Source of the DNA: Rachycentron canadum
Taxonomy: Eukaryota > Chordata > Actinopteri > Carangiformes > Rachycentridae
DNA length: 64,000 nt
Direction: 5' to 3'
Assembly: GCA_038496675.1 (NCBI GenBank)
Contig: CM076660.1
Span: 2,208,362 to 2,272,361, forward strand
Shown piece by piece: positions 21,533 to 33,660 of this stretch. The number at the start of each line of letters is the position of its first letter. Position 1 is the stretch's first letter. The position numbers were made by a program, and so were the translations under genes. Under the pieces are notes generated by a model. It had not been told where the DNA came from. It worked only from the letters and a program-made list of their open reading frames with translations, and made no database searches.

Positions 21533-21765
21533 CTTTTTTTGGGTCTGGGACTGTTTTTCATGGTCTAAAAGTTGTACAGAATCCAGTGTAGTCCTACTTT
21601 GTGGCAACAGTATGTGGAGGACTTCCCCTGGTTTCTACGTAACAATGAAATGATTTTCCATTTTTAGTCTGTAACAACTCAACTGGGCCCTGACTTCAAC
21701 CCCATCCAACACCTTTGGGCTGAACTAGAACAAAGGTCTTGTCGCCTACGATACTTTTGGGTCTG
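21533..21765 (+). pseudogene. decayed Tc1/mariner-type transposase fragment
   Basis: The DNA resembles the 3' half of a widespread teleost Tc1-like transposase gene: gggactgtttttcatgg, then ctttgtggcaacagtatg, then gggccctgacttcaacccca followed by tccaacacctttgggctgaa. The last piece reads GPDFNPIQHLWAELEQ, the SPDLNPIEHLWDELE region with the third catalytic acid. Frame breaks, a missing N-terminal half and no terminal repeats show it is dead. Confidence 0.6.
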
Positions 21766-24700
21766 AATGAGAGCAAACACCTGCAGCCAGGTTCCAAAAT
21801 CATATTGATCAGAGTTGATTTCCGACTTTTATGTAGCTTATTTTAGTCATTAGCTAATCTTAAAAGTCTTGAAAGGATAAAAAAAAGTTTTGTCTGCCAC
21901 AGAACGTGGTTTCTTACCCATGGGGGGTGCCAATTGTCGCATGACAAGATCCTCAGCCTTTGTCATCTTTGTAATACTAGAGGTTATAAATCTAGTGAGC
22001 AGTACTACAGCTTGAGGGCAGATTAGAGGCAACAGTGAGTCACTATCAGAAAGTGATGAGATGGGCCTGATGTAGGTGGTGACTTTTCTAACTTAAGCAG
22101 AAAGAAATACTTGATAGAAAACGACATTGGCATTCGTATCCACCACTGGAGCACAGCTCTTGGTGTGCAACGTTTCTTCGTGATTGTTAAGTAAACAGCT
22201 GCTAATGGTTTTAATGTAGCGACAGAAAAATCTTACAAAAAGCTCCTTTAAATACGTCAGTTCTGATGAGAGAAGGTTAAAGTAACAGATCCTTGTTTCA
22301 AGTGTGGCTCGTCAGATTTCTTTCCGTTTGTCTCAGCCATGCTGAAACTCTTTCCTATCTTTAAAGGCCTTAAAATAGCCTCACAGCTCTGTGCCCCAGC
22401 TGGCATCAGGCCTCATGATAGTGTCAGATCAGCCTGAGGAATGCAGCGACAAGCTCTCAGACTCAGATTGGATGCTTATCACAGCAGCGTGAGCTCTGAT
22501 TGGATGCTTATCATAACTGTATCCTGTTGTTGGCTCATGGACTGACCTTTACGGTATCAGGGTGGGATGCCATCGCGGGGGAAGGTGGCCACGACTGGAC
22601 TTTCACGGATATTTTTTTTTTCACACCTTACGCTCCGTTAACTGGACCAAGACCTCAAGGACGCTGAACTGAGATCTTTATGAAAATGATTCAAATTTAA
22701 ACCGCTGATGATGTCTTATGCATCGTAGATCAGTTGCAGAGAAGTTTGACAAATTAAAGGCCTCTTTTTATTTTGCACAGTCCAATATAACTTTTTTGGG
22801 GGGGGGGAGTTTGGAATCAGCCTGCTTTACAAGGCAGAACCTACTAAAGCCTTTTGTGCACAGGTTTGCTGCAAATGATAATTTCTGAAAAGCTTGAGAC
22901 CCAAAATTGGGCAACACACCTCAGCACGATTTGTATATGAGTCATTCAGGAGGTTTAATATCTTAATCCTTTAAATTATCCAGGTGAAACAGGAAAGCAA
23001 TAAATGTAAACTACTAAAGGGACGTGAGCCTTTTATATTAAGGAAGCGTTGTAAGTGTTATGTTCTCGTTCTTGCCTTGAAAAGTTGAACGTAAGTTTCT
23101 ATGAACACCTACCACCAGTATAACAATACTACCCACAGACAGGCTGTTAGTGTTTATTCAAACAAAAAACATTTCATGTTCTTATGGTTCTGATGTTGAG
23201 CTGAATCTGAGGTCTTCTATAACCAAACCCAGTCTTTATATTTAACTTGGTCTGTTTTAGGCTGTGGAAATGAAATGAAAACAGCATTGTTCACGTGATC
23301 AGGATACTAAGTTACACACTGGGAACATATTTTTTAACATATTCAAAGCAACTGAAGCTTTAGAAAGACAACCAGGATTTTTTGATCTTGTGCTCAGTTG
23401 TCGTTTCTATTTTGTATTTGGCGACAGGCGACAATAGAGAAACAATTGAGAGTCAAACTCCAGGTCTCTGATTTCTGGAATCGCTCAGTAACGTCATCTC
23501 TTGAGACTTACCGTTACTTACTCCCAGGAATGTGCTGCTTTGCCTGACTACGAGTGTGACCTGTGTTTAATTTAGTTTACAAAAGCCATGTTGTATTTAT
23601 GTTTCTCTCAGTGGCTGACGTGGACCTTCTGCTCTGAGACAAACAGACCCCGTCGTGACATTAATTCACCTGAACCTGTATGTGGCGTCCAGGTGGGGCA
23701 ACAGTAGAGGAAGAAGAGGACAGAGGATGTATATTTAGCCATATTTTGGTAAAACTAAGACTCTTTGACACTGCTGTCAGATTACATTGTTTACCACCCA
23801 CTGGAGCATCTTATTCTTTGATAGAGCAGGTAAACATTGATGTGGTTGTATTGTTATAATTTTGGCAACTACTTGGAGAAGTAGGGGAGTTTCTACCTGA
23901 GTTTCTACTCCTGAGCTTCAATCTGAAATAGAAGCAGAGAGAGTTAGAGATAGAGAGAGAGGGGTGAGGTTGAAAGGACAGGTGCCTGCAACAACAGGAA
24001 GTAAGTTTGGTTTAGCTGCAGTCTGCAGCAGCAGCAACGGCAGAGACGCACAACTGCTGGTAAGATACCTTTAAACCACACGTAATTAAAATTCAGTGTG
24101 ACTTTCTCCGATGATATAATCTTCACTGATGTGCACTACAAATAAACATCATCAAACCACTGAGAAATGCTAATAAAAAAAAAGCTCAGTTTACCTGCAG
24201 AACTTCCCTGAGAATCGTCAGGTTTTTAACTTTTCCTCCAGATCAGAATAATCCAGTGATGCTTGTCGGTCCATCCCTGAGTACATTTCAAACAGGAAGC
24301 AGTAATAAGGAATTCAGCATATTTCATAAACAAATATAGGCTGTAAAAAATCTTTTGGCCACAGTATAAACTACCCACTTTGATGACAAAGTTCCTGCAG
24401 GCATTAACCATGAAAACTAAACTAAAATCCCATCTGACTGCAGCTGTAGTTCTCTGTGAAAATAAACTTTTCTCATTCAAATAAATTTTTCGTTACAATG
24501 GATTCAAATGATACCACTTAGATATTTTCTTAATGGGGCAATTTGTCAAAGTTACTACCTACTTAAAACACTTCAGATCTGGCTTTAACATTCAGCTGTT
24601 CACCCAAACCAAGACATGTGAATCATTATTAATGTTATAAATCATTGTTTATTTAATAAAATACTCTACAACTTTAATTTGTACCTAACGTGTGGCTGAC

Positions 24701-25840
24701 TGCAGACTTGTAGAGTGTGACTCTGTGGCCGGGACATAAATCTGACCTTGAGTACTTTGTGGCTGCCCAGGTCAGTCGTCCTGTGGGAAAAGGGAGATGA
24801 GAGGCTTGGGGTCAATCTGGGCTAAGCCCTGCTGGTGCCAGCGGACCCCCTGGTTCCCCCGACAGACCCTGAGACAGCGCTGACTTCAGACCCAGGTCAA
24901 ACGCTGTCTCACAAAGAGCCTGGCTGTTTGTTTCAGCCTGCGTGGAGCAACGTGGAGGTGATGGCATCAGGTAGCTACGGTTTTCAAATCGTCCAAACGT
25001 GATGATAGTTGACTGTCACAAACCAAACGCTCACCACAAGAACCAGAAACAAACCAGCTTATTGTCAGGTAGAACAGTGACAATACTTTGCACCTGTAAA
25101 GAAAATAATGGAGTTTGATTTTGGTTTTGTGTCACAAGAAGCTGTTGTGTTACAGTATGTTAGTGATGTGGATGTGAGTGTCTTGTCACGTGGGATGTGT
25201 CGTACGAGCTGGTGAAAAAGCTTACTAGCTAATTTCCATTGGCTAGTGTGACAAACACACGACCAATAGAAACGAAGCAACCGGCCAGGCACAGAAAATG
25301 AACCCGAAGTTCTACTGCTCTCTGTATCTGACGCTGCCCATCGTCGCCTCCTCGCTGCTCCCCTTCGTCACTTATTAGCAGGACGGCTAATGCTAACGCT
25401 TCTTAGCACTGGGAAGATACATCTTTGCTGCCGACTCTACAGACTCTAAACACGACATGAGCTTCCTGCTTCGTAGTGAAGTGTCCCGAGCGGCGAGTGC
25501 TGTCAGTGCCTCAGCGGCCATTTTCAAACTGACCGATCACAGCAACTGTTTGAACTCTGAATTAAAAAAAAAAACAAAAAAACAATCTGATGTTTTACCA
25601 CAAAAAAATTAATTGATAATAATGATACGTCTGCAGTGTATGAACTGAAGAGTGGGGCGTCTTTGGCAAAATGAATTGTGACTCTTGCGATTCGGACGCA
25701 CTTGGCTTCAGGATAAACACTCAAAAGAAAATTAATCAGCAACCATCTTGAAAATCTTAATTTTAAACATTCGTCAGTGTCTCATTTTCTGCTTTTCCGT
25801 TTTACATGACATCAAAACAAGGTTCAAGTTTTGTGAACTA
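21766..25840. other. non-coding stretch
   Basis: Unique, mostly AT-rich DNA. Slightly GC-richer islands lie at 22370-22600 and 24700-24970. No splice-flanked coding sequence, RNA gene or clear repeat is seen, apart from homopolymers such as the G-run at 22798-22807. Confidence 0.5.
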
Positions 25841-26880
25841 TGTTTTTATAGAGAAAAATTATTTATCGATGAAACGATTTATTCATAATCTGGAGCAGTT
25901 GTTTGTTGCAGCCTTAGACCCACAGCAGCTGGACCACAAAGGGGGAGGTGGGGGTGACTTTAGTTGACTTACTACTGATTGGGTAATCTGTATTAAATCC
26001 ATTGTTTCTTTCCCATAAAGACTTTTGACCTTTCAATTTCCTCAGTTTGCTCATGTTGACAAAGCAGCTTGTGAGAGAACTGATGACGTACAAGGTAAGA
26101 AAAGGATTTATTTATTATACTATTTTTTTATTGATTTAGATATATGTATATGTTTATCATTTTACATGCTTAAGTTTTCATAGTTCATTGAGAGAGATTC
26201 TCATAAAAAAACCTGCTGCAGCAGAGCCGCGGGGGTGGACCGGACCAGATCTGAGTCCACCAGCAGAGCCGAGTCCAGTAAACCTGGGTGCAGGGGTTTG
26301 GGAGCTGAGGCGCGATCCCGACGCTCCCTGCGCCATTTTCCCATTTCCCGGCTTTTCCATGTCGACTTCGCTCTGCAGCCAACGCTGCTGAGAAAAAACA
26401 GACGCCTCCTCTGCTGCCGCCCTCCCCCTCCTCCCCCACACTCCTCCTCCTCTGCCGGCTTTCTTCTCCACCCCCCACCCCCCCTTTGCCCCTTGGGCTT
26501 TTTTTATGGCAGGGCTTCTAACGCATGACCTCTGCCATGCATTAGACTGCATGTACACGTCCATACACAACAAAATAAAACAAGAACAGCATGTGATAAA
26601 GTAGGAACTGAGCTTTTGAACATGCTCATTGTTACTCAGATCTTTCTGTGAGGTGAGTCCAGCTCCAGAAACCTTCATCTCTGCCAGTTCTCAGCAGCGA
26701 TAACAGCATTTTGATTTATTCTCTGCAAAACACATTTGTACTGTAATCCAATCAAACGGCAGCCTCGGAGAGTAAGAAATCATCTCTGCCTTGTGGAGAT
26801 TTTCATTCAGCTCTTTTCTTACTCCACTCGTGCTGCCTTGTCTGGACGGCGGCCCCTGTGGATCGTCCGGCTCGCTGCCG
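25841..26880. other. non-coding stretch with GC-rich core
   Basis: After the repeat remnant (to 25918), bases 26215-26500 are GC-rich with several CpGs and a long C/T tract (26405-26490). Overlapping open frames on both strands there are rich in proline, arginine and glycine and look like composition artefacts. A short CpG-rich promoter of an unseen transcript is possible. Confidence 0.35.
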
Positions 26881-26884
26881 CGTT

Positions 26885-27125
26885 ATGCAGAATGACAAGC
26901 TGTAATTTGGTGTACACATTTACCTCATTTGCATGAGAAGCATTTGCGCTGCCTGCCTGTCGCCGAGCTGAACGAATTACACCGGCGGTTATTCTCAATC
27001 TAAATAACGGAGGCTGAATTATGAGCGATGCTGGGAAGTTAAGGAGTCGCTCATTACTAACGGAGCAGCTTTTTGTCAAGTTGTGGCGTCCGCCGTCTCT
27101 TTGTTTGCTTGATGCTGCCATTTTG
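26885..27125. promoter_or_regulatory. candidate conserved non-coding element 3 (octamer-containing)
   Basis: A perfect octamer ATTTGCAT lies at 26927-26934, flanked by GACAAGCTGTAATTTGGTGT, GAACGAATTACACCGG, CTGAATTATGAGCG and GTCGCTCATTACTAACGG. Homeodomain cores are dense and spaced, CpGs are kept and repeats are absent. By eye this is the best non-coding-element candidate in the desert. Confidence 0.45.
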
Positions 27126-27674
27126 ACTCCTAAACATTCCCGCTGAGCAGGTAACAGGCAAATATGTACGAGGAGGGGGGAAGAAAAATCACCATGACTG
27201 AGAGAAGAGGGAAAATCTTCAAAAGCCAAAAATCCAATCTGTACAACATGTGGGACTCCCTGACCTTCGACCATTCATTTGGAAAAACTTTGGAAATTCT
27301 CAGGAAGAGCAACAGAAAAAAGCAAGAAACTAAACTAAACTGTGATCATGAATAAACCTCATTTATAAATCAGCAGATTATCAAACAGGATTCAATACAA
27401 ATAGACTCCAGATGAAAAGGACATGCTTCAGTAACAACATGCAAAACACTATCATGTAGATTTATCAGTTTGATCTGCTGAGAAAAGAAAGATCATCTTG
27501 AGTCTAGTCGCTCTCCTCCAGAGTTTTAGAGCCATTCAAACTTTCAGAGACTCTGCTGGATCCATTTTAATTTGAAAACTCCAGGTGTCTGGACAGAAAC
27601 TGAGACCTTTGGAAACAATGACATCGACATTGGGTCTCATCCTCTGTTAAAGCAACGTGACTAATAAGTCACCA

Positions 27675-28140
27675 GTGTTACTGGTGCAGTGGTTCGCACT
27701 GTTGCCTCACAGCAAGAAGGTTCTCTAACATTAACCTAAGAAGGTTCTCTAACATTAACCCAAGAAGGTTCTCTAACATTAACCCAAGAAGGTTCTCTAA
27801 CATTAACCCAAGAAGGTCCTCTAACATTAACCCAAGAAGGTTCTCTAACATTAACCTAAGAAGGTTCTCAAGTTCTGTGTTGAAACCCTGAGCCTGGGGC
27901 TTTTCTCTGTGGAGTGTGCATGTTCTTCCTGTGCTCCAGCCTCCTCCAACAGTCCAAACATGCATGTTAGGTTAATTGGTGGCTCTAATTTGCCCACGGA
28001 CGTGAATGGTTGTTTGTCTCTATACGTCGGCCCTGTGATAGACTGTCCCTAGGATGTACCCCGCCCTAATCCAATGTCAGCTTGGATTTGCTCCAGCCCC
28101 CTGTGACCCTGATGGATAGATGGACTTAGAGGATGGATGG
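27675..28140 (+). repeat. teleost SINE-like interspersed repeat with internal minisatellite
   Basis: It starts ggtgcagtggttcgcactgt, then tgcctcacagcaagaaggtt, and ends near ccagccccctgtgaccctga with gatggatgg. It includes ggttaattggtggctcta and ggttgtttgtctctat. These are hallmarks of a repeat found in very large numbers in fish genomes, with a tRNA-like head. A diverged, reverse-strand copy lies at 41336-41690. Confidence 0.7.
27715..27876 (+). repeat. 24-bp minisatellite, about 6.7 units
   Basis: Unit AAGAAGGTTCTCTAACATTA plus ACCC or ACCT, repeated in tandem with only single-base changes (ACCT/ACCC, one GGTCCTC). The array sits at the point of the SINE-like element where its normal sequence reads agcaagaaggttc. 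Because the unit is a multiple of three it gives a false repeat protein (LENLLGLM) on the - strand. Confidence 0.95.
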
Positions 28141-31100
28141 AAGTGTTACAGCTGTTGTTCACTTAAATTCTGCATTTTGACCATGAAACCATGTACCATG
28201 AAAAAACTGCAGAGTAGAAAATCTTCTTTTAGTAACTGTGTGGATCGTCTACTTTCCTTGTGTTTCTCCTGTGTTTGTCCCCAGTTTATCTCTCAGTCTG
28301 TGTGTTGTGTGTTTCCGTGCCTGACCTCCTTCCTCTCTCCCACCAACTCACCTGCACACCTGAGGTGAATCCCACTGATTCCACAGGTCACTTCCTGCAG
28401 CATAAGAACCCGGTCCTCACCTTGTTGCTTCACTCAGTGTTAAACTCAGGTCGTCCACTTCTCACCAGCTCAGTTTCAGCCTCTGTTTTTTCCTGTTTCC
28501 TCACCTGCTCTGTTCAGCCACGTTACCTCAGTCCTCAGTCTCTGGTCCTGGATCTCAGTCCTGGACCACCATCTGCTCTCCTGCCAAATTATTATTATTA
28601 TTATATTATTCCTGGTAAAAGCTTGTGTGGACAGAGATCTTTAAAAATGAAAACGTATTAGTGTGGACGTGCTAAGGTAAAAGTTGTTATCTGAGAAATG
28701 TATTTCGGGAGAGGGGGTACAAGATGAACTTTTAGTGGAAATCCAAGAGTTGCAGGTGATTTTTTTTTTCCTGGTGTATTTGCAGATATTTTGATGTATT
28801 TTACTGATTTGTAAAAATCAACACCCAGCCTTTGAGACAGGTAGTTTTCTTGGCTCTCAAAGAGTAAAGTGTGTTTTGAATGAAGATCACTTTACTCCAC
28901 AAACTGAATATTGAGTCATGACAACAGGAAGTGGAGTCTCCTGCTCCTCCTTTATCATCCTGAATGAGTGAAAATGATTCACCATATAACACCAGGAAGA
29001 CAGCTCGCACTCCACGTAACATGTATTGGCTCTACATCAAGTTGCTGTGTCCTAAGTAAAAATAAAAAAAACCCTATGATGCATGCATATGATTCAGCCC
29101 CCCTGCCCCCACCCCACCACCTCAGTGCAAAGACTTGCAGACACGTAACGCAGCAACGTGATAAATGCTCCAGTCTTGACATGTATGGACCTCAAACGTG
29201 CATGTGCCTGGTACACTTTGAAATCTAAACTAAACTCTGCCCCTGTCAGTTTGTCTAGTTGTACTTCTCTTTTTTTGGGGGTGGGGGGGGAGGCAACTTG
29301 ACTCTAGGTCACTATGACAAGACAGATATAGTAACCAGAATAAACCCAAACATACACGGGAGTAGAAACAAACCCATGAAGACAACGTCTCCTAATTTAC
29401 TATCTTTATTTATTTTATTCATATTCTTACATTTAATTGTTTTTTGCTATTTCAGTTCAAGCTTTAACATCATGCATCCAAAAACAAGGGTAATTTACAA
29501 TCTATAGGCAAAAAATAAACCAATTGAATAAGTGTATTCTCCCCCAGAACCAGTGTACGTGTGGTGAAAACCTTGAAATATTAATGCAGGGGAATATTTA
29601 AATAAACTCTGAAATGATCAAAATGTGGAAAATTTCAATAAATGAGCATTTGGTCGACCAGTGAGAAATGTGTTAGAAGGGTGTGGTTGTGGTGGTGACC
29701 TGGACTCATGACCTCAGTTTTCCTGAAACCCTGGTTCCAGTTCTCTCTCTCTCTATCAGCTGGTGAATCACACATGAGGAATGAAATACACAGCTTCAAA
29801 AAATTTACGACAGAGTCAACGAATCAAACCTAAGCTGTTAAAAGAGGAGGCGACTAACCTGCTGGACTCTCCAGACCAGACTGGATCAAAGATTCACGTC
29901 CATACAGAAGCTATAGGTGATATCAGAGGCACAACTCTCTGCTCATTTGTGTGATACTTAAATGAATGAATAGTTGTGGGTGTTGTGGGTTGGACCACAC
30001 GAACCACAAGGATCTTCTGTGACTCCAGTCTGGTACAAACCAGTGTCCCAGCAACATCTCAGGCATCTTTCAAGGTTTGTTTCAGATTCACCAAAAAGGC
30101 TTTTTGACGTTTAATCAGTTAACATGTTGAAGAAAACCGTTAAAGGCTCCTTAAATGTCCAAGCAGCACCAAAGTTTGTTCTATGTTGTTTGGTTTAGGA
30201 TTAAGGTTAAGTCATTGTTTCTTAAACATTCTTGTTCAGACATAACTGAGACCTGTGCACCGTGTCTGCTCACGTATGTCTCAGTCACAAAGACCACGAC
30301 CGTTTGAATCAATCCCTAAAGCTGTAGCTTCGTAATCAGTTATGTCAATTCTGTGAGATTATGGAGGAGCAGACTGATAAACCCTGTTTTGTATTCGTCT
30401 TCGATGAATGTTAAATTGATGAATGTTAAATTGTCGATTTTCCTGCTCCTGTGTCAATAATAGTTTGTGCTGGAAGGACCACAGTCTGAAGACCAGAGTC
30501 TAGTTTCTCGTTACTGGGCCACTTAAAGGTCTAAAGGTCGACCTCAATGTGGTCTTTGATTATAAAGCAGGTCTATATATTCTATATGAATACAGTGAAT
30601 AATAACATAATAATGCTCATAGTCTGCATTCAGAAACTGAGCCTTAAAACCAGCCGTTAGGACTTCTGTAGCATTGTGATGTCACAACAAAGCAGTCCCC
30701 GCCCTCAGCCACAACCCCAAGCCCCGCCCACCTGGACCCACCATCCAACCTCACAGGATTTGGTTTCTTTGTTTTATTTCTATTGGAGGAAACTCAGATA
30801 ACAGTCAGCCAATCAAAGGGAGGCTCAGATCCTCTGATCTGATTGGCTGGCTTCTATAAACTTACATTTAGATGGTTTTTGGTTCTTAAACCCACAAATA
30901 TTCTTCTTGTGGATATCAACACTTCAGATAAAACACAGGAAATGTGTAAAATATGAGACCTTCACTGAGTTGATCAGAGATAGAGTTACTCTACACATGT
31001 TGGAAACAAATTAGCTTGATTGGTCACAAAAAACTGAGGAACTGGCCTTTGAACCAGGGACCTGAAAGACCTGAAGCTGCTGCCTCCAGGTCTCTCTAAT

Positions 31101-31500
31101 TTCACACCACGTCAGTTCGTATCCATGATACAAAGCTGATTTTGTGAACTAGTAAAAACTAGTGTTGGACCCATTGTGACTGAAGTCACAGTGAACTCTT
31201 CCTGTTAAAGCAGACCATTGCCTTTCTCTAAACTTAACCAAGGTCTGAGAGACTAAATACAACCATGGAAAAGTTTCATAACTGAAATTAGTGGTTTGTC
31301 ATGAAAACAATGGGATATTCCAGTAAATGTACAAAGTTGTACAAAAATAAGTGACCATGTAGACAGTTTGTGTACTTTTAAATATAATTAACTCAGAGTT
31401 GAAAGTACTGATGTCTCTCAATAATAACGATTTGGTGTCTCAGTAACAGTCTTGTTTTTTGTTGTTGTTTATTGTTTTTCTCACTGTTTCATATGTAGTG
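28141..31500. other. non-coding stretch
   Basis: The part 28240-28590 is C/T-rich and resembles 3' non-coding parts of fish retroelements, but I cannot place it. The rest is unique AT-rich DNA, with one repeat copy at 30540-30960. No gene is supported. Confidence 0.45.
30540..30960 (+). repeat. interspersed repeat family C, copy 2
   Basis: It matches copy 1 across GCATTCAGAAACTGAGCCTT and AAAACCAGCCGTTAGGACTT. It carries about 150 extra bases in the middle (30690-30860), and the common tail is ACAGGAAATGTGTAAAATAT. Confidence 0.7.
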
Positions 31501-31509
31501 CATCAACCT

Positions 31510-32420
31510 CTTCTTCGTTGGTTTCTTCTGCTGAGACGTGCACGTGCGCCTGCGTGCAGATGCAAATGCGAGGGTGCGTTTGGCTGCCTGCATGTGAAAG
31601 TGTCTCCTCCGTGTGATCCCCCTCGTGAGAGCTGGACGTTATATATGGACTATTTGTGAGGAGGATTACATCGTTCTGGAGCTATAATCCATTCTCAGTT
31701 TTAAACACTTCCCTCCTCCTCCTCCTCAAATCTACGGCCTGTCGCCAAAGGCCCGAACTCTGAACCTGCGGGCTTCCCTCCGCTGGTGCGAACTAACCAA
31801 CAATGTACCCCCAGCCCACTCCACCCCTCCTACAACAATTTGCCCGCCCCCGCCTGGCTGCGGTGGAGATGGGGCGCGTTGTTTTACAGCGTGATCTGTC
31901 TTGTATGTCTCAGGCCAAATCCTATTTTTACAGCTTGCTTATACATTCCTGCTGCAAATGGTTTACATACCGAGGCAGGGAGCCGTCCTAAATCAGCTGG
32001 CAGCTCCGTGCAGCTGGGACAAGGTGGAAACCTTGTCATCAGCCCGCTCCACCGGCGATTAATGAACCCCAAATTAAGATAATAACATCTCAGCCTGACC
32101 CGGGCCGGCAGATTACATCACTTCCACGGAAATTCAATTTCGACTCTTGTCGCTCTCAGTCACCGCTGGGATCGGCAGTATTTACCCACCTTGTTTTTTT
32201 TCTCTCCGATTTATTTTGAGAGCCAGGGGCCAGTGCCCATTCATGAAACTGGTGGCGTGTTTTCTCATTCTTGTAGGGTCCTTCAGCGCCGTTCAAACAC
32301 CACTGAGTGAAAGTGGAGAGGCTGTATAATGAGCAGAGGAGTTAGAGGGTGATGACTCTGCCATTCAGGGGCCGAGCACAATCTGCACCAGTGTTTGGGG
32401 CCAAGGCCCTCGAGTGCAGC
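31510..32420. promoter_or_regulatory. candidate conserved non-coding cluster 4
   Basis: Long repeat-free, GC-moderate block with retained CpGs. Motifs include CTATTTTTAC (MEF2-like, 31922), GCGATTAATGAACCCCAAAT, AGATTACATCACTTCC and ATGCAAATGCGAGG. Open frames at 31459-32329 on both strands show no domain. Its size suggests two or more elements. Confidence 0.35.
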
Positions 32421-32429
32421 CACACAAAT

Positions 32430-33040
32430 CCTCTGTTACCTACTCTGTTTTAAAACCTTGTTTCATTCATGTTAGCAGCTCATAAATGGCCGCCCACCGC
32501 CTCAGCAAAAACAAGCTTCAGTTTTATACGGTGCAGTCTGCTGCGGGGCTCTAATCACTCCTCTGGACTTTTTTAATAGTTGAGGCTTTGGTTTGATAAG
32601 AGCTGATACTGAGGGCAGGGATTTATTTGTTCGGTGCCACAGCTGGAGGTTACAGTCGGAATAAAATGTCTTTCTAAAATTATCTCTATTCTAAAACGTC
32701 CCCTCTTGGTTTGTGAGTAATGCAGTATAAATGTGCATGGATTAGCATCTAAGTGGGGTCTACTGGCCACAGGCGCAGGGGCCTAAGAGGGTCAGGGGCC
32801 CACTAAGTCATAAGTTGCTGTGAGAAGTGACTGTTATTGATGTTTCTGGTTGCAGAATAACAAAAGTGTTTATTTACTTATAATTTTCCTGTAGAATCTT
32901 TATGTTGTATAAAACCTATTAATCCCACAGATGATAAGCTTCCAAAAATTACATCGGCTTTATTTCTTCACTATGGTTTAGTTTGAGATATGATGTTTTC
33001 TGCTTAAACTAGAGAATCAGCTCTTTCTAACAAGCCCCGA
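32430..33040. other. non-coding stretch
   Basis: Unique sequence grading into AT-rich DNA. Nothing recognisable. Confidence 0.5.
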
Positions 33041-33050
33041 TTTGTGCAAT

Positions 33051-33660
33051 TCTCATCCTCCATCTTTCATAGTGACGTCTAGAGTCACGTCTCTACATCG
33101 GACGCTCCTATTGGCTCCAGTAGGTGATGTCACAGCCAATCAGAGCGTCTCCTTCAGAGGCCTAGCTGTCAGCTGCTTGTAGCCAAAGTCAATGGGATCA
33201 ATCCTGTATTTTTCTGATCTCAGAGTGAGGAGAAGTTGCTCTGAGTTTATTGTAGTGACAGAATAAAGACAGAGAGACATGGACAATAAGATATTTAGAG
33301 CATTAGAGGCTTTGGAGCTGATTTTTCATCATTACTGCTCCAAAGAATGAGCAGAACTCAGATCAGATAAAGAGAGAAACTTCAAATCAGCTCTAGAACA
33401 ACACAAACACATGTGTGGAACTTTGTGTGTTGAAGTTTTCTCTGGTTATTATGGTTTACAGTGTTTTTATCTAGAAAATAAGGAGAAATTATTTTAGTTT
33501 TTTCTTGTTTTTTAGCTACTATCCCCTAATACATTTAACTTTATTACTTAGTCTTTATTGAGTCACATATATAATTAGCTGAGGTTGAGCTGATTCTAAA
33601 TATGTGGAGCATATTTTTTTTTAAATGACAACTTCATAAGGAAAAACACAAAAGGTATGA
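33051..33660 (+). repeat. interspersed repeat family A, copy 1
   Basis: A near-complete copy of an element of about 600 bases. It starts near ctcatcctccatctttcata, with AAAGTCAATGGGATCAATCC in the middle, and ends with TAAGGAAAAACACAAAAG. Other copies are at 48300-48760 (+) and 54175-54700 (-). It is non-coding, and no terminal inverted repeats were made out. Confidence 0.85.

Noticed and set aside
26178..26678. Overlapping open frames on both strands in the GC-rich block
   Set aside because: Composition-driven low-complexity translations (proline, glycine, arginine) with no domain. Mutual overlap argues against any being real.
27678..27965. Open frame on the - strand encoding LENLLGLM-type repeats
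   Set aside because: It is the 24-bp minisatellite read in a frame that stays open because the unit is a multiple of three. There is no start context, splice site or homologue.
31459..32329. Several 60-98 residue open frames
   Set aside because: They overlap on both strands in a block that looks regulatory. None has a domain or exon-like splice borders.
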